This document shows positions 47,126 through 60,195 of a stretch of 64,000 nucleotides of DNA, one piece after another. Below the pieces are notes generated by a model. The model did no database searches, was not told the origin of the DNA, and was given only the letters and a program-made list of their open reading frames with translations. The DNA comes from Viola odorata (Eukaryota; Streptophyta; Magnoliopsida; Malpighiales; Violaceae): positions 49,822,327-49,886,326 of the forward strand of contig OY829539.1 in NCBI GenBank assembly GCA_963691705.1. Reading direction: 5' to 3'. Made by a program: the position numbers and the translations under genes. Each line of letters begins with the position of its first letter. Position 1 is the stretch's first letter.

Positions 47126-47130
47126 ATTTA

Positions 47131-48430
47131 TCACTAACATACAACCACCGAACTATATAAGATAAAAGTTATTAAATTTCATATATGAATGCATGAATTA
47201 AAGTACTTTATTGGTGGAGCAAATTATCAACTTTATATCATTTTATAAGATAAAATTAATAATATGGAATATTAATTAAAAGAAATCCTCTTTTTGTTCT
47301 CATGCTGGATATCATATACGCCGATGGATGTGTGACTTTTCTGCGAAGTTCAACAAAAAATTGATCACTTATATTGCCAAGATTTTAATAGTATTTTTCA
47401 TCATTCCAAACGAACATTCACCTGGCCCTTTTCCTTTTCCAAGAAGATTGAAACATAAATATAACACGCCACTCAACCGATGGGATTGATCGTCTAGTAG
47501 AAGATTGAACACAAATGTTTAATTTAATTATTTACATGATTCATATATAATTTTTTGTTCAATCCAGAATCAGTTAATCACGGCTTCGGATAATTAGCAA
47601 AATATAGGTAATTTGATAAGAAAACTCAGTAAAGACTTTTACGTTTTCTTGGTGTCGGCGGCCCTTAAAAGTTCTGGCAGTTTTGGCAACTATAGCACGC
47701 ACATGAGATCGTGGAAGATGATACAGTACACCTAGTTTTTCAACTTAGTGTGCTCAGTTGGATCATACCACCTTATTGAGTTTCTTTGGATTGATCTCAC
47801 CAATAATATCAAGGTGAATAGGTTATGTTTGGGATCCTTTTCTGTTTTTTCTACCATATATTCCTTCCGTTCTCTTGACTTTCTGAAACAGTAACAAAAA
47901 GTCAAGTAAAGTATACAGTAATATTCAGTAACAAAATTGAAGGGAGTATCTAATTATTAAGTGTCTTTGATATTACTATATACTTTGATACTTCTATTAG
48001 AATCAGTTTTTATCATTGAATCTGTACCCAAAAACAAAAAAATGCAATCACAAATAGACATACATGTTTTTTAGTGGGATGATTGAGAGCGAGAGTGAAT
48101 AGCTTAGGGATGAAAACGTGGTAATATTATTAGACTTATAAGTAAATATTTCATGAATTAAAAATCATACTGATGGATCCGTAGAGCTTAGAGTAATCTG
48201 CCCGAGCCCGAAGAGCATTTATACGTTCTTCGGCCTGCACAGTTTGACAAACTATACACGCGTTGCATTTATTTAAGTAGTATTTTGTTTGGAGAAAACA
48301 TAGCGACCATGTGGCTGTAAGATTTTGGTTGGTAAGCTGTCATAAATACAAAATTAATTTCTCCAATTAAGGTTTCACTCAAAAGGAAGAAAATTAAAAG
48401 TTGCATAACATAACAGTAGATCAACCACCT
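47131..48430. other. Upstream region of FAR copy 2
   Basis: AT-rich, no gene seen. It links the non-coding LTR element to the FAR promoter. Confidence 0.45.
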
Positions 48431-48438
48431 TATATATA
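48431..48438 (+). promoter_or_regulatory. Probable TATA box of FAR copy 2
   Basis: TATATATA lies 108 bases before the ATG at 48546, followed by a CT-rich leader (CTCTCTATATATC). Position and context fit a core promoter; there is no further evidence. Confidence 0.45.
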
Positions 48439-48545
48439 GACATCTTCCTCCATCTAACTCTACTCAAACCTCTCTCTATATATCTTCAATCTTCATCATC
48501 CTCCGAAATTGGAAAAATACATCATTTCTCTCATTATAATCTATA

Positions 48546-51500
48546 ATGGGTTTGGAAAGTATAGTCCAGTTTCTTGATAACAAGACTCTTCTGGTGACGG
48601 GTGCAACTGGTTATCTTGCCAAGGGTACGTGATTTATTCATTGATCCATTCGTTAAATTTTGTTTTAACTTCATTTAAGTGTTTTTTTTTTATGAAACTT
48701 GCAGTTTTTGTAGAGAAAGTTTTGAGAGTTCAGCCAAATGTTAAGAAGGTGTATCTCCTCTTGAGAGCTCCAGATGCTTCGTCTGCTGCTGATCGCCTGC
48801 TTCATGAGGTAGATAACTTCTTCTTCTTCTTCTTCTTTGGTGAGTGTTGTGTGTTGTTTGAGTGAACCAACATTCTGTGTTTTTTAATACCACAAAAGGG
48901 TATTATCATTAACTAATTTAATTATTTTCTTATTGACTGCGGACAAAAAATATATAGGGGGCTATTATATAGCGGATTAATTAGACATAAAATAACATTT
49001 TATCGGTCATTATTAAAAATTCAAAAGATCGGGGGACAAATGTGATATATGGTGAATTAATAGTGTTTGGTTTCAATTAAAGAGTTGGTCAGCTACTTAA
49101 TTAATGAGGTTGATCCTTTTATTTATGTATTTATTTTTCTAACTATATTATATGATTGATGATGTATGTACGGCCTCGGTGACGTAGGTCGTACAGAAGG
49201 ACTTGTTCGAGGTAATAAGAGAGAAACAAGGACCAAATATGAAATCATTTATATCCGAGAAGTTGACTGCTGTCGCTGGTGATATCTCGCTTGAGGACTT
49301 GGGAGTGAAAGACACTTCTCTGAAACATCGATTGTGGAGAGAAGTTGATATCGTCATTAATTCTGCTGCCACCACCGTTTTTGACGAAAGGTCTGCAAAA
49401 CAAACTTCTTATAATTATAGCCATTAATTAAAATTATTTATTTTATTTTATTTCTCATTTTCTAACCATTTTTTGAGTTTTTTGTAATTTTTTTTCACTA
49501 AATGATTTTTTTTCTCCATGGAAGGTATGATGTTGCACTGGGCCTGAATACATTGGGAGCTTTGCATCTTCTCAACTTCGCAAAGAAATGTGATAATATC
49601 CAGATGCTTCTACATGTATCAACCGGTAAGTATCGATAAATGTTCTCTTTTATCTTTTGGGGCCTGTTATGCCTTAATACTAGTAGTTCTGTTGGGGCCT
49701 GTTATGCCTAGAGGGCCAGGCCAGGCTTTACTAAATTAGACATGCTTAAGGCCCAACCCAGTCCACTGAAAATCTTACTTGGTCTTGAAAATGTAGGCCC
49801 AGCTCGGTCAGCCCGCTCACTTTATCCCTACCACTAGACCAATCCAAAAAATTTAATAAATTACATTCTTGCATTAAATAAATACTAGTCACTGGGGGGA
49901 AAAAATTATAAGCCAGACTCATTTATTATAGGGGAGTAAGTAGCCATGAAAGGCAATACAACAAACAGGGAGAACAGAAAGAATACAAGCAGTACCTATA
50001 ACCAGGCCACAAAATCGGAACTCCTGTGAACACCTTGCTTGGCAAACGCATCAGCCATGTTGATTAGCTTCTCCAGGAGTGTGGACAAAAGAAACGGTTC
50101 TAAAACTGCTCCTGAGTCTGTCAATTTGCCTTAGTTCCAACAAAAACTTCCATGGTCTGTCCTTGTCCCAACAAATCCATGCTAGAGCATTCTTCGAGTC
50201 TGACTCAATTACCAGATTGGAGTTAAGCATCCAAGGCTGTTTCGAAGACAACTCCAGCACATATCAGATCGCAATAACTAGTCACTGGGTCATGGCTTTT
50301 GAGTAGAGTAATTCCTTGAAATTTATGTAACAAGGCCTCTTTTGATTAAACACCTCAGAGATTGAATAGATGGTTTATTGGCGTAGCGTTAGTCTATCGT
50401 GGATCGAATAGATAGTTAAATCATATAAACATTGACTAACTTGTTTTTCTTTCCTGTTATTCCCCAGCGTATGTGTGTGGTGAAGATGGCGGACTAATTC
50501 TAGAGAAGCCATTGCAAATGGGTAAAGCGAAGAATGCAAATACAACTCTAGATATAGAACAAGAAAAAAAACTAGTAGATGAAAGATTGAAAGAGCTCCG
50601 ATCAGAAAATGCCACACAGGCCCAAATCACATCATCCATGAAGGATTTGGGCATTGAGAGGTAATTAGTTGCTTGTATTATAAGCATAATTATCTAATAA
50701 ATTACTCTCATCTTAAATTTTTCACTTAAAATTTTGCATCATATTATATGATTTTTTTTATTAAAACATATGTTAATTGTATATGAATTAATAGGGCAAG
50801 ACTTCATGGATGGCCTAATACATACGTATTTACAAAGGCAATGGGTGAGATGATTTTCATGCATTTGAAAGAAGAATTGCCTTTGGTCATTTTACGACCG
50901 ACGATGATTACAGGCACTTACAAAGAACCGTTCCCTGGTTGGATTGAAGGTGCCAAGTAAGTAGTTTTTCATCTAACACGTTACAAGAAAACGAATTATA
51001 CCTTGTTATAAAAATAAGTAATTCATTACAAACAGTTCAATTATAGGTTATGAACACTAATATTACAATTAAATCTGGGAATTAGCGGCAAGAAAATGAA
51101 GTATATATTATAATAATTGAAAAGTTAGGTGGCCAATAAGAACAACTCGAAATATACTAATAAATTTACAGATTGAGTATAACATATTGTTCACACTTGT
51201 TTTTTTTTTTTTTTTTTGGAAATAATTAACAGAACCATTGATGGGATAATTGTGGGATATGCTAAGGGGAAGGTGACGTGCTTCATTTCTAATCCACAGT
51301 CAATCCTTGACGTGGTAAGCTAATTGTCTCTTTAATTACCTCTCAATACATTTTGTTTTACTTAATTAATTATTAGTTAACAAAAGAAATTTAATTTCCC
51401 AAAAATTGAACAAATGCAGATACCGGCCGATATGGTAGTGAATGCTATGATTGTGGCTATGGTGGCAAGAGCAAAGAAGAAATCATCCGATGATGCAATG

Positions 51501-52752
51501 ATATATCATATAAGTTCTTCCTTCAGAAATCCGGTGAAATTCTCAGATATTCATGAATTTAGCTTTCGATATTTCACCCAAAATCCATGGATTGGCAAGG
51601 ATGGAACTCCAGTCAAGATAAGCAAAGGCACGATCTTGAGTTCCATGTCTAAGTTCTACACTTACATGGGCATTCGTTTTTTACTTCCCCTCAAGGTGGG
51701 TAATTAATTAATTACTAATATATAGCATGAATTTAATAAACAAATAATTAATTTTTACACCCTTAAATTCTTGATTCAATTTAACTAAACTAGTAACTTT
51801 TGTTGATACTTTAGTTAGTTCATTTTTTTTTATATAAAAGACGAAATTCAAGATTAATAATTAATGGGAGACATTTAGTTCATTTGGTTCTTAATTTCAA
51901 GTAAGTGTTTATTTTATTAATTAGTACAAAATAATGTTAATATAAAAAACAAGCTTACACAGTAAAACACGAGCAAAAATGTTATTCATTACAATGTTAA
52001 ATATTGAATTTTACTCTATGATTTTAATTAGGAGTATTAATTAGTTAAATATCAATTATGAAGTATTTTTAATATAATTTGTATCAATCTACATATTAAT
52101 AATTAGTTAAATATCAATTATGAAGTATTTTTAGTATAATTTGTATCAATTTACATATTAATTATCAAAATTATGAGGGTAGACATGTCTAAAATAACAT
52201 ATATTTTTTTTAGATTAACAATACAAATTTATTAAACTAGAGTGGAAAAAAAAATTAAAAAATTTTCAGAAAATTATCAGTAAGTAAACATCCCGTTATA
52301 GATTTTAACAGTGAAGAGGCTATGTGCGTTTGCAGGCATTAAAACTTGTTAATTTTGTGCTACTGCAAAAATATCAAGAAACCTGTACAGACTTGGACCG
52401 GAAAGTACAGTTGGTGATGCGATTAGTGGACCTCTACAAACCTTACGTGTTCTTTGAGGGCATGTACGTATAACTTAACTTTAATTAATTTTGTTTTTTT
52501 TCCTTTTTTGCTCTTTTCGAAGATTGATATCATTTGAGTATGGTCGGACTTTTCGATTTTTTAACAAATAAAAATAATTGTTATTTTCTTCTTGGCAGAT
52601 TTGACGACACAAACTCAGAAAAGTTGAGACAAATATCAGAGAAATCCCATTTAGAGGCAAATTCTTTTAACTTCGATCCAAAGAGCATCAATTGGAAATA
52701 TTACATACTGGAGGTTCACATCCCTGGTCTCGTCAAGTATGCCATGAAATGA
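48546..52752 (+). CDS. FAR: Alcohol-forming fatty acyl-CoA reductase, copy 2
   Basis: Ten exons: 48546-48624, 48705-48808, 49188-49390, 49525-49625, 50468-50660, 50795-50956, 51233-51314, 51420-51695, 52336-52463 and 52599-52752. They join to 493 codons plus TGA, with GT-AG introns at the same places and phases as copies 1 and 3. The Rossmann motif reads VTGATGYL (Tyr where copies 1 and 3 have Phe). The catalytic YVFTK is at residues 237-241, followed by [11 protein letters not shown], and the C-terminal domain ends [11 protein letters not shown]. Predicted role: NADPH-dependent reduction of fatty acyl-CoA to primary alcohol. Intron 4 (843 bases) carries a LINE remnant and intron 8 a 62-base tandem duplication. 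No lesion is seen in the coding sequence. Confidence 0.94.
49890..50285 (-). mobile_element. LINE 3' remnant (RNase H domain) in FAR copy 2 intron 4
   Basis: The minus-strand frame reads [13 protein letters not shown] and [10 protein letters not shown]. After a one-base shift it continues [20 protein letters not shown] then stop, the C-terminal RNase H (RVT_3) domain of plant LINE ORF2. It differs from the LINE at 36.8-43.4 kb, which ends in zf-RVT without RNase H. It lies wholly in the intron and opposite to the gene. Confidence 0.78.
52039..52162. repeat. 62-base tandem duplication in FAR copy 2 intron 8
   Basis: AATTAGTTAAATATCAATTA starts at 52039 and again at 52101; the two units differ by two or three bases. 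Confidence 0.8.
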
Positions 52753-54344
52753 TCCTTGAAATCGCTAGCTAAACTATATATGTATTTATGTTGCTTTTCA
52801 GATTTATTTATTCTCATTTAAAATTGTGTATCTCTCCAAAAAAATAGAAAGAAAGATGATTATATGCAGCAGCTATAATTCTTAATTTATAATATTTCTA
52901 AGACCATTGTAATTTGTAATTCTATTCTCCAAAAAACAAGACTATTATTTCTGCTTTTTGTTTTCTTTTCTTTCTTAAATGATTGTAATTCAAATGATTA
53001 GTATGTGTTTTCTTTATAGTATAGGTTATAAGTTCGATCGGTATTATTGTTAAAACTAACCCTTTATTTATTCAATTTTCGGGTAAGGGGGGAGGCACTT
53101 TTTAGTTCTTTACTCGGGCGAAACAAAGAAAATAAAACGACCATGACTACTGACTAGCATTTATTAGTGGGCTTGAGCCGTTGGGCCATTTATACTCATG
53201 GTCAGCTCCATGGTCTGATCTAGCTGTGTGGGTGTGGGTGTGGGGTGTGACCGCGTGAGGTGGATCGGCTATTTGCACTCACTCTAGTTCTGTCATTGTC
53301 CACGTTACAGTCCACAAGCTCCGCAAGTAGCTTTTCTCCAGTTGAATTAGTCTTTTCTCCAGCTGGATTAAGGATGTCTTTTCTCCGGTTGGATTAAGGA
53401 AGAAATACGGGGGGGGGGGGGGAAACGTGTCTAATTTCAGCGGCAATTTTTATAAAAAATAAAGTCATTTCTGATGAATATGGTCAGTTTTGATGGATTT
53501 TCAACTAAAATATGCCGTCAGAAAATAGTTGGTAGAAAATTTTCTTTTCCGATCAAAATTGAATGCAACTGAAACTCAGTAATTGGCATCTATCCCTAGT
53601 TCTATCCATAATTTATTAACTATCCATCCAATGGGTGGCAGGCTACAACCATAATTTAATTGAATGCAAGTTCAGCATTAAACAAGGCAAGTAATTGCAG
53701 GGTGGCAGGCCGTACTGCGCGCCATTTCGTTTTGGAGCCATCTCCGACTCCCATACTTTTGGGGTAATTCCATTTTCGTAATATTTATGTATAAATAACT
53801 AGCATATTTATATTTATTTTATTTTTTATTTATTTTCATCAGTTAAATAGTATTCAATTTATATTATAATTTTTAATATTGTATTCTAGTTATTTTAAAA
53901 TAATGTTTATAATATTTCACGAATTTCCTCGGCTTAGTTCTTTTTAAAGAAAAAAAATCCATAATTCCATATATTGAGTTATATTTTTTGACCAAATTTT
54001 AGAATTTGTGTTATATTTTTAACTATTTAATTTAATATTTTTAACAATTCTGAAGATAAAATTACAATTTTTATGAAACTATAGAGTTCATATTACTAGT
54101 TTCTAAATTATAGGGGATAAAGTGAAATCTTTTGTAAGCTATAGAATTTTTTTTTATCTATATATAGTTTACCCATAATTGAAAGATCGATCTCTCATTT
54201 ATGATCATGTCTACCTTCCGCTGTACTGGGGGATTCTGGAAAAGTTTGGCAATAAAGTTTAGCCATGGCGTTTTATAGGTGGCAGTTCATGATATGATAA
54301 ACATGGATCGTCTTAATTATACTCACACTTGCGCGCTTGCCTCT
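52753..54344. other. Spacer between FAR copies 2 and 3
   Basis: The 3' flank of copy 2, then non-coding DNA. Three imperfect copies of CTTTTCTCCAGTTGGATTA lie at 53331-53400, followed by a run of 14 G residues (53409-53422). The rest is AT-rich. No gene seen. Confidence 0.5.
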
Positions 54345-54366
54345 CTATATGTATATGTATATATAC
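54345..54366 (+). promoter_or_regulatory. Probable TATA region of FAR copy 3
   Basis: A TATATG/TATATATA cluster lies about 100-120 bases before the ATG at 54468, in the same relative place as the TATA box of copy 2. Confidence 0.4.
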
Positions 54367-54467
54367 ACTTGCAAAACACAAACTCTTCTACATATGCAAA
54401 CAAACACAAAAATAAATACTACTAATTATATATTCTACTTCTCTTTAATATTAGAAAGTAGCTAGTG

Positions 54468-57400
54468 ATGGAGTTGGGAAGTATTGTTCAATTTCTGGAG
54501 AACAAGACCATTTTGCTCACTGGTGCTACTGGCTTCCTTGCAAAAAGTAAGTCCTTCATCCACTCTTTTAATTTAGTTGTTATATAATGATTATGATATT
54601 AATATTTCTTTCACTAATTAATCTGACATTAGTTATTATTTGCACATATGTTTGCAGTTTTCTTGGAGAAGATATTAAGGGTTCAACCAAATGTGAAGAA
54701 ATTCTATCTCCTTTTAAGAGCTGCAGATGCAAAGTGTGCTGCTGAGCGCCTTAATAATGAGGTAAATATATTTATATATAAATTAATTAATTAACAAAGA
54801 GTAATTAAATTTGTGGGATGATTTTGTGGAACAGATAATTGGGAAGGACCTGTTCAGAGTTTTAAGGGAGAAGCATGGATCAAACCTTGGCTCCCTTGTA
54901 GCAGAAAAGATAACAGTTGTTGCTGGGGATATTTCCCTTGAGGACTTGGGAGTGAAAGACTCTAAATTGAGGGATGAAATGTGCCAAAATGTTGATACAA
55001 TTGTTAACTTTGCTGCCACCACCAACTTTGATGAAAGGTGACCAACAAATTTATTGCACTACAATAGTACTATTTAGAATTTTAGAGTATTGTCAATTGT
55101 TAGGTCCCGAAAATATACTACTCTCCTGAAATAGAACTATTCTTTATTCATCAATCTCTAAATTCAAACTATTTACGTAAAGTAGGAGCGTAGTAGCTTC
55201 AGTCGTGTGGTAATTTTTAAAAAAAATATTTACTCATTCTAACCGAGACTCACAACTTAAAATTGAAGTAACATAATTGGGTAGATTTGGTGGATAAATG
55301 AAACTGTTTTGTTTATCCGTCTAGAAAACAAACATACCATGTTAATGATTTTAGACGAATAAGATGTGACTAGTTCCGGTTACAGCTAACTTAATCGGAC
55401 CTAGTGGCGGGTGGAGGCTACTTACACCAGACTATTCTAGTTTCATATCAAGACTATTCTTACTGATTAACATTTTTTTTCCCTTGTTATCACAGATATG
55501 ACGTTGCATTAGGCATAAACACGTTGGGCGCCTTAAATGTCTTGAACTTTGCAAAGAAGTGTGCTAAAACTAATATTCTGGCTCATGTTTCCACTGGTAA
55601 TTAAGTGTTCAATCTTTTCTTCTTCTTTTTTCCGACATGGGATTAGTTATGTTAATTATGGTAATTATTACTCGCTCAGCATATGTATGCGGAGAAGACG
55701 CAGGAATTATAGCAGAGAACCAATTTCAAATGGGTAAGCCTAAAAAAGGGACCAACACAATAGACATTGATGAAGAAAAGGAACTGGTCAAAAATAAACT
55801 TCAAGTGCTCAAATCCGCAGAAGCTACGGAGAAAGAAATTACATCAGCCATGAAAGACTTTGGCATTGAACGGTATGAAAAATAACTCATAGGAAAACTG
55901 AAATAAGTTAAATCATAGTTATCAAAATTAAATCGGACAATAAACCGTTCGAGCATTTGGTTCAATGGAGTCAATGGATTCAATCGGTTTTGACCATCGC
56001 TGACCTGTGTATATATGGTCTTTTTTTTATATATTTACTAGTATAACTTTTAATTTATTTATTTATTAACAGCGCACAGTTTTATGGATGGCCAAATACC
56101 TATGTGTTTACAAAGGCAATGGGAGAAATGGTATTGGGGCATTTTAAGGATAAAATGCCCTTAATCATCCTTCGTCCCACCATGATCACCGGTACTTACA
56201 AAGAACCCTTTCCCGGCTGGATCGAGGGAATAAAGTAAGTTAGTATTAGACAAACATAATATTATTTTTTTCTCTTACAATAATAATAATTGCTTACAAA
56301 AGAAATTCTTATCAAGAAAAAATTAATAATAGTAGTAGTAATAATGTAATATTTCACTCTACTAATCACAGTAATTATGTTCTTGAAAAACAGGACTATT
56401 GATAGCTTAATCGCGAGCTATGGTAAAGGAAAACTGACATGCTTTATTTCCCCGAAGACAACTCCAGATGTGGTACAAAACTCCACTATATGTACTTTTA
56501 ATTGTTTATTGAAAAATTTATAAAACTAACCCCATGTTGGTACATAATATTCAGATCACACCTGTAATTTAGAATTTGTTCAATTTAACCTCACGTTCGT
56601 CATTTTATCAAACCATCCTCCAATTTCAAAAGTGGTTCAACAAACCTTCCTACTTTTATTGAAAAAAATAACATAATTATAGAAACTCAGGATTATTATT
56701 AAAATAATTATTATAATAATTGCTGTATTTTTGGAGTAATGTTTTTCATAAAAAATATAAAACTAATTAAATTCATAAAAAAAATTAACAGATCCCAGCA
56801 GACATGGTGGTGAATGCTATTATTGTGGGTATGGTGGCAAAAGCAACAAACCATGATAACGAGAATGTGGAGCAGATTTATCATTTGGGTTCTTCGTTAA
56901 GAAATCCAGTCAAGTTCTCTCAACTTCACGATTTTACTTTTCATTATTTCACCGCAAACCCATGGATTAACAAAGATGGAAAGCCAGTCCAGATTGGCAG
57001 AGGCACCGTCTTGACCACTATGCCAACTTTCCAACTTTACCTCAGCATTCGATTCTTACTGCCATTAAAGGTCAGCCAATCCAACTAGCTATTTGGTTAA
57101 ATGGTAGCAAAACCTTGTGTTTTTAAATAATGACGTATTATTGTAGACGTGACAAGATGGTGAAATCATTTAATGCCATGTCACTGTATTTATGTATAGT
57201 GACGGGATATTTATCATCACACCATAATGAGTGACACGTAAGTGATTAAATATAAAAATTAATCACAAATCATTTACTAATTACTTAATTTCTTCTCTAG
57301 GCATTGAATATTGTGAATACAGTGTTGTTCCAAAAATATGAAAACATGTATACGGTTCTTGATCGGAGAATTAAATTGGTGATGCGGCTGGTAGAACTTT

Positions 57401-57693
57401 ACAGGCCATATATTTTCTTCCAGGGCATGTGAGTACAACTTTATTTATTTTATGTTAATAATCAAGTTTAATTAAATGTCACTAATTGTTGATTAGTTAA
57501 CAAAATATGTGTTAATTAATTAAATAATTAATTTAGATTTGATGACACGAACTCGGAGAAGTTGAGAAAAGCGGCAAGGGAAACGAATCCTGATGAGGCA
57601 GATGCTTTCAACTTCGATCCGACGACTATTGATTGGGAAGGCTATATCACCGGTGCCCACATTCCCGGCCTTGTTAAATATTCAATGAAATGA
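54468..57693 (+). CDS. FAR: Alcohol-forming fatty acyl-CoA reductase, copy 3
   Basis: Ten exons: 54468-54546, 54658-54761, 54835-55037, 55496-55596, 55680-55872, 56073-56234, 56394-56472, 56792-57070, 57301-57428 and 57537-57693. They join to 494 codons plus TGA with all introns GT-AG. The Rossmann motif LTGATGFL is near residues 17-24, the catalytic YVFTK at 237-241, then [11 protein letters not shown] and a C-terminal FAR domain ending [11 protein letters not shown]. Relative to copy 1 exon 3 is one codon shorter (GDISLEDLG against [10 protein letters not shown]), as in copy 2, and exon 7 is one codon shorter. Same predicted chemistry as its neighbours. It is the most compact copy and its introns hold no recognisable transposon. 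AATAAA near 57786 may serve polyadenylation. Confidence 0.95.
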
Positions 57694-58341
57694 ACACTAC
57701 TTCATGACTTTATATGCATCGCGATGAGAGAAAAGAAGAAAGAAAATAAAATCACTGTGTAATTATATGTTGTGTTGTAATAATAATAAAAGAATAGAAT
57801 GGAAATTATGTGTAAGGTCTATTCGAGTAGAGTCAGCTAACCCAAGCCCAGGTCAGGGCAGTACATAGATCTCCGCGACGGGCTTTGAACTTCAAGTTTT
57901 AAACACAATGAATTCTTATACCTAACAAGATAACAAGGCTTGAATAGTACCAGATCTAGGTTTTTAGGTTTGGGTACTGTGTATTGTTGGGCCTGGGCCT
58001 GGGTCTGGGTCTGGGCCTTCGGGTAGTTAGCTCGATGTTTTACCTGTTGTTAGTGTCCGCTTGGTCATTGGTTCGTTGTCCACTGTCATTTTAGTGCTTG
58101 TTTGGCCCGTGTATTTTGTTATCGTCTGTCTGTTCGTGTTCGGTCATTTTTTATGACCTTTTAATAAAATGTCAGCCTATTAAAAAAAAGATCACAAGGC
58201 TTAACATTGCGGTGCAGTGGGATTTTGTGCCCTCTAATGATCGATCTGTTGCTCTTATTGTTATGTGGGATTCTGACTTACTTGAGGTTCATATAGGTTC
58301 ATATAAATTCTGATTTTCAGCGTGTTTTGGTAAATGTGTAT
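57694..58341. other. 3' flank of FAR copy 3
   Basis: The probable 3' UTR, then a short GGGCCTGGGCCT/GGGTCT repeat near 57987-58016. A segment ending TTTTAATAAAATG plus an A run (about 58158-58188) resembles the 3' tail of a LINE. No gene. Confidence 0.4.
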
Positions 58342-59635
58342 TGATCGCGCGTCAAACGCGTCAAATATAAGTGTAAAATATGTATAAGAATGGAGGTAGA
58401 AATACAACTTATCACTGTCCACAAGGGTTTGTAGATTATGGTAAGAGGATCGTCCACAGAGACCTTTAAGGGGAACGTAGTTTCTTGGTTGACTTCCTCG
58501 TCACTGGTTTTGATTGGGGGAACCTGAAAATAGAAACAAAAGAAACAAAGCAATTTAAAGTAGTCTTGGTCAAAGGTTTGGCCAAGATAGGGGGTCAATA
58601 CTGGAAAAATTGAATAAAAATGGGATTCCAGGTAAGGCGATATGAGAGCTTCTGTTCTTATGATTCAATCACTGATGCAAGGGTATTCATCTCTTGATTC
58701 GTAGTCCTGCTATAGAGTGGAGGTGCTTATGTTCACTCCTGATTTCCCTCCTCTTCAAATTATCTGGCGGGTGCTCCATTTCCTGATAATCCTAGCCAAG
58801 GGACACCTTTCTGGTTAAAGGGTTTATCCATTTGACTGCTGTCTTGAATGGTTGTTCGCTTCCTCAATGGTATAGGGGAAGACAGTAACTAGCCAAGTTG
58901 TCTCCCTATGGAGACCCTAGGTTGTCAATCTGGTCTTGGTCTAGATCACTTATTTCTTCTAGTCTGGCGCGAGACTAGTCACCTACTTTGCCTAGCCGGC
59001 GGGTGCTCCATTTCCTTCTAGGCTGGTTGCAACTCTTCTCTACTAGGGCACAAGAATGATCAAATCTTGTCTCTAGTGAGTAAGCGATTTATTAAGCGTA
59101 AGAAATAAGTGAATACGAATCGACGAGAGTATTTAAAACGGTTTGATCTCACAAATCCATAAGAACGCAGCTCATCAACCCTTACCAAGAATGGATGTTT
59201 AGCTACTCATACTCATAGATGAAAAATAAATATATTAGTTTGCATAAATAAATAAATCCGAGAGTTTAAAGAATTAAATTCCGGAGCTAGAAAATGTTTC
59301 AATGTCGAGAGAGGGAGGAAGGAAGAGATTCGATGATCCTAGAGGAAGGAACGAATTTAGCTAAAATAAGCTCAAAATCTTCCTAATCCTACTATAATTC
59401 AAACTCCTAGAAAATCTAAGAAAATAATAACAGTGTTTTTAAAGTAGGAAAATCGTATGTTCAAAAAGAGGGAGATCCCAAATAGGATTCTTCAATAAGT
59501 TGGCGTCAGATCCCTCTGAAGATGCTGGACGGTTGTAACTTGTTAGCTCACAAGGCCCAGATGAAACGCGGCCCAAAAGGCTTGCCGACGCTGTCGCTCG
59601 AGATGACCTATCGCAAAATGAGTCTTGGCCAAGCT
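58342..59635 (-). repeat. 3' LTR of the Athila element, 5'-truncated
   Basis: On the plus strand it begins TGATCGCG, as the other LTR does at 63060. It aligns in reverse with the solo LTR at 3466-5966 from 5966 back to about 3702. The part matching 3466-3701 is missing because of the pol-LTR deletion. Confidence 0.88.
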
Positions 59636-60016
59636 ATAGGCGAACTTTCCAAAAGGACAAGTGAATGTCGTCTTCTCTTGGTCTTCGGGTGCAACAGGGA
59701 TTTGGTGAAACCCCGAGTAGCCGTCCAAGAAGCAATAGTGTGATTTTCCAGTAAGTCTTTCTACCATTTGGTCGATAAATGGCAATGGAAAATGGTCTTT
59801 CCTTGTCACTTGATTCAACCTTCGGTAGTCTATGCAAACCCGCCATCCATTCTGGATCCTCGTTGTCCTTTGCGTTCCATCTTCTCCTTCGATGACTGTA
59901 ATGCCGATTTTCTTAGGAACTACCTGCACAGGGGGAACCCAATTACTATCAGAAATAGGATAAATTACACCTGAATCATGTAATTTAATTATTTCCTTTT
60001 TAACAACTTCCATCAT
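59636..60016 (-). pseudogene. Athila reverse transcriptase, N-terminal part only
   Basis: The frame reads MEVVKKEIIKLHDSGVIYPI, then WVPPVQVVPKK, CIDYRRLN, HFPLPFIDQM and FLDGYSGFHQIPVAPEDQEK, and stops being polymerase after FGKFAY. These are conserved blocks of Athila reverse transcriptase. The catalytic YVDD block, RNase H and integrase are absent, as LTR sequence follows directly. Confidence 0.88.
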
Positions 60017-60195
60017 TGGAGGGTTTAATCTCCTCTGGGTTGCCGAATAGGTTTCTTATCCTCTTCCACATGTATTTTGTGGGTACAAATGTTAGAGGAT
60101 ATCCCTTTTATGTCTGCCATGGTCCAGCCAATCGCCTCTTTGTGCATCTTCAAGACATCCACCAATCTTTCTTCTTCATCTTTTGATAGCTTGGC
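60017..60195 (-). pseudogene. Athila pol linker between protease and reverse transcriptase
   Basis: Minus-strand sequence joins the protease frame to reverse transcriptase with stops and a frame change (PKLSKDEEERLVDVL-like region and NPPMMEVVKK). It is normally part of one continuous pol frame. Confidence 0.55.
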
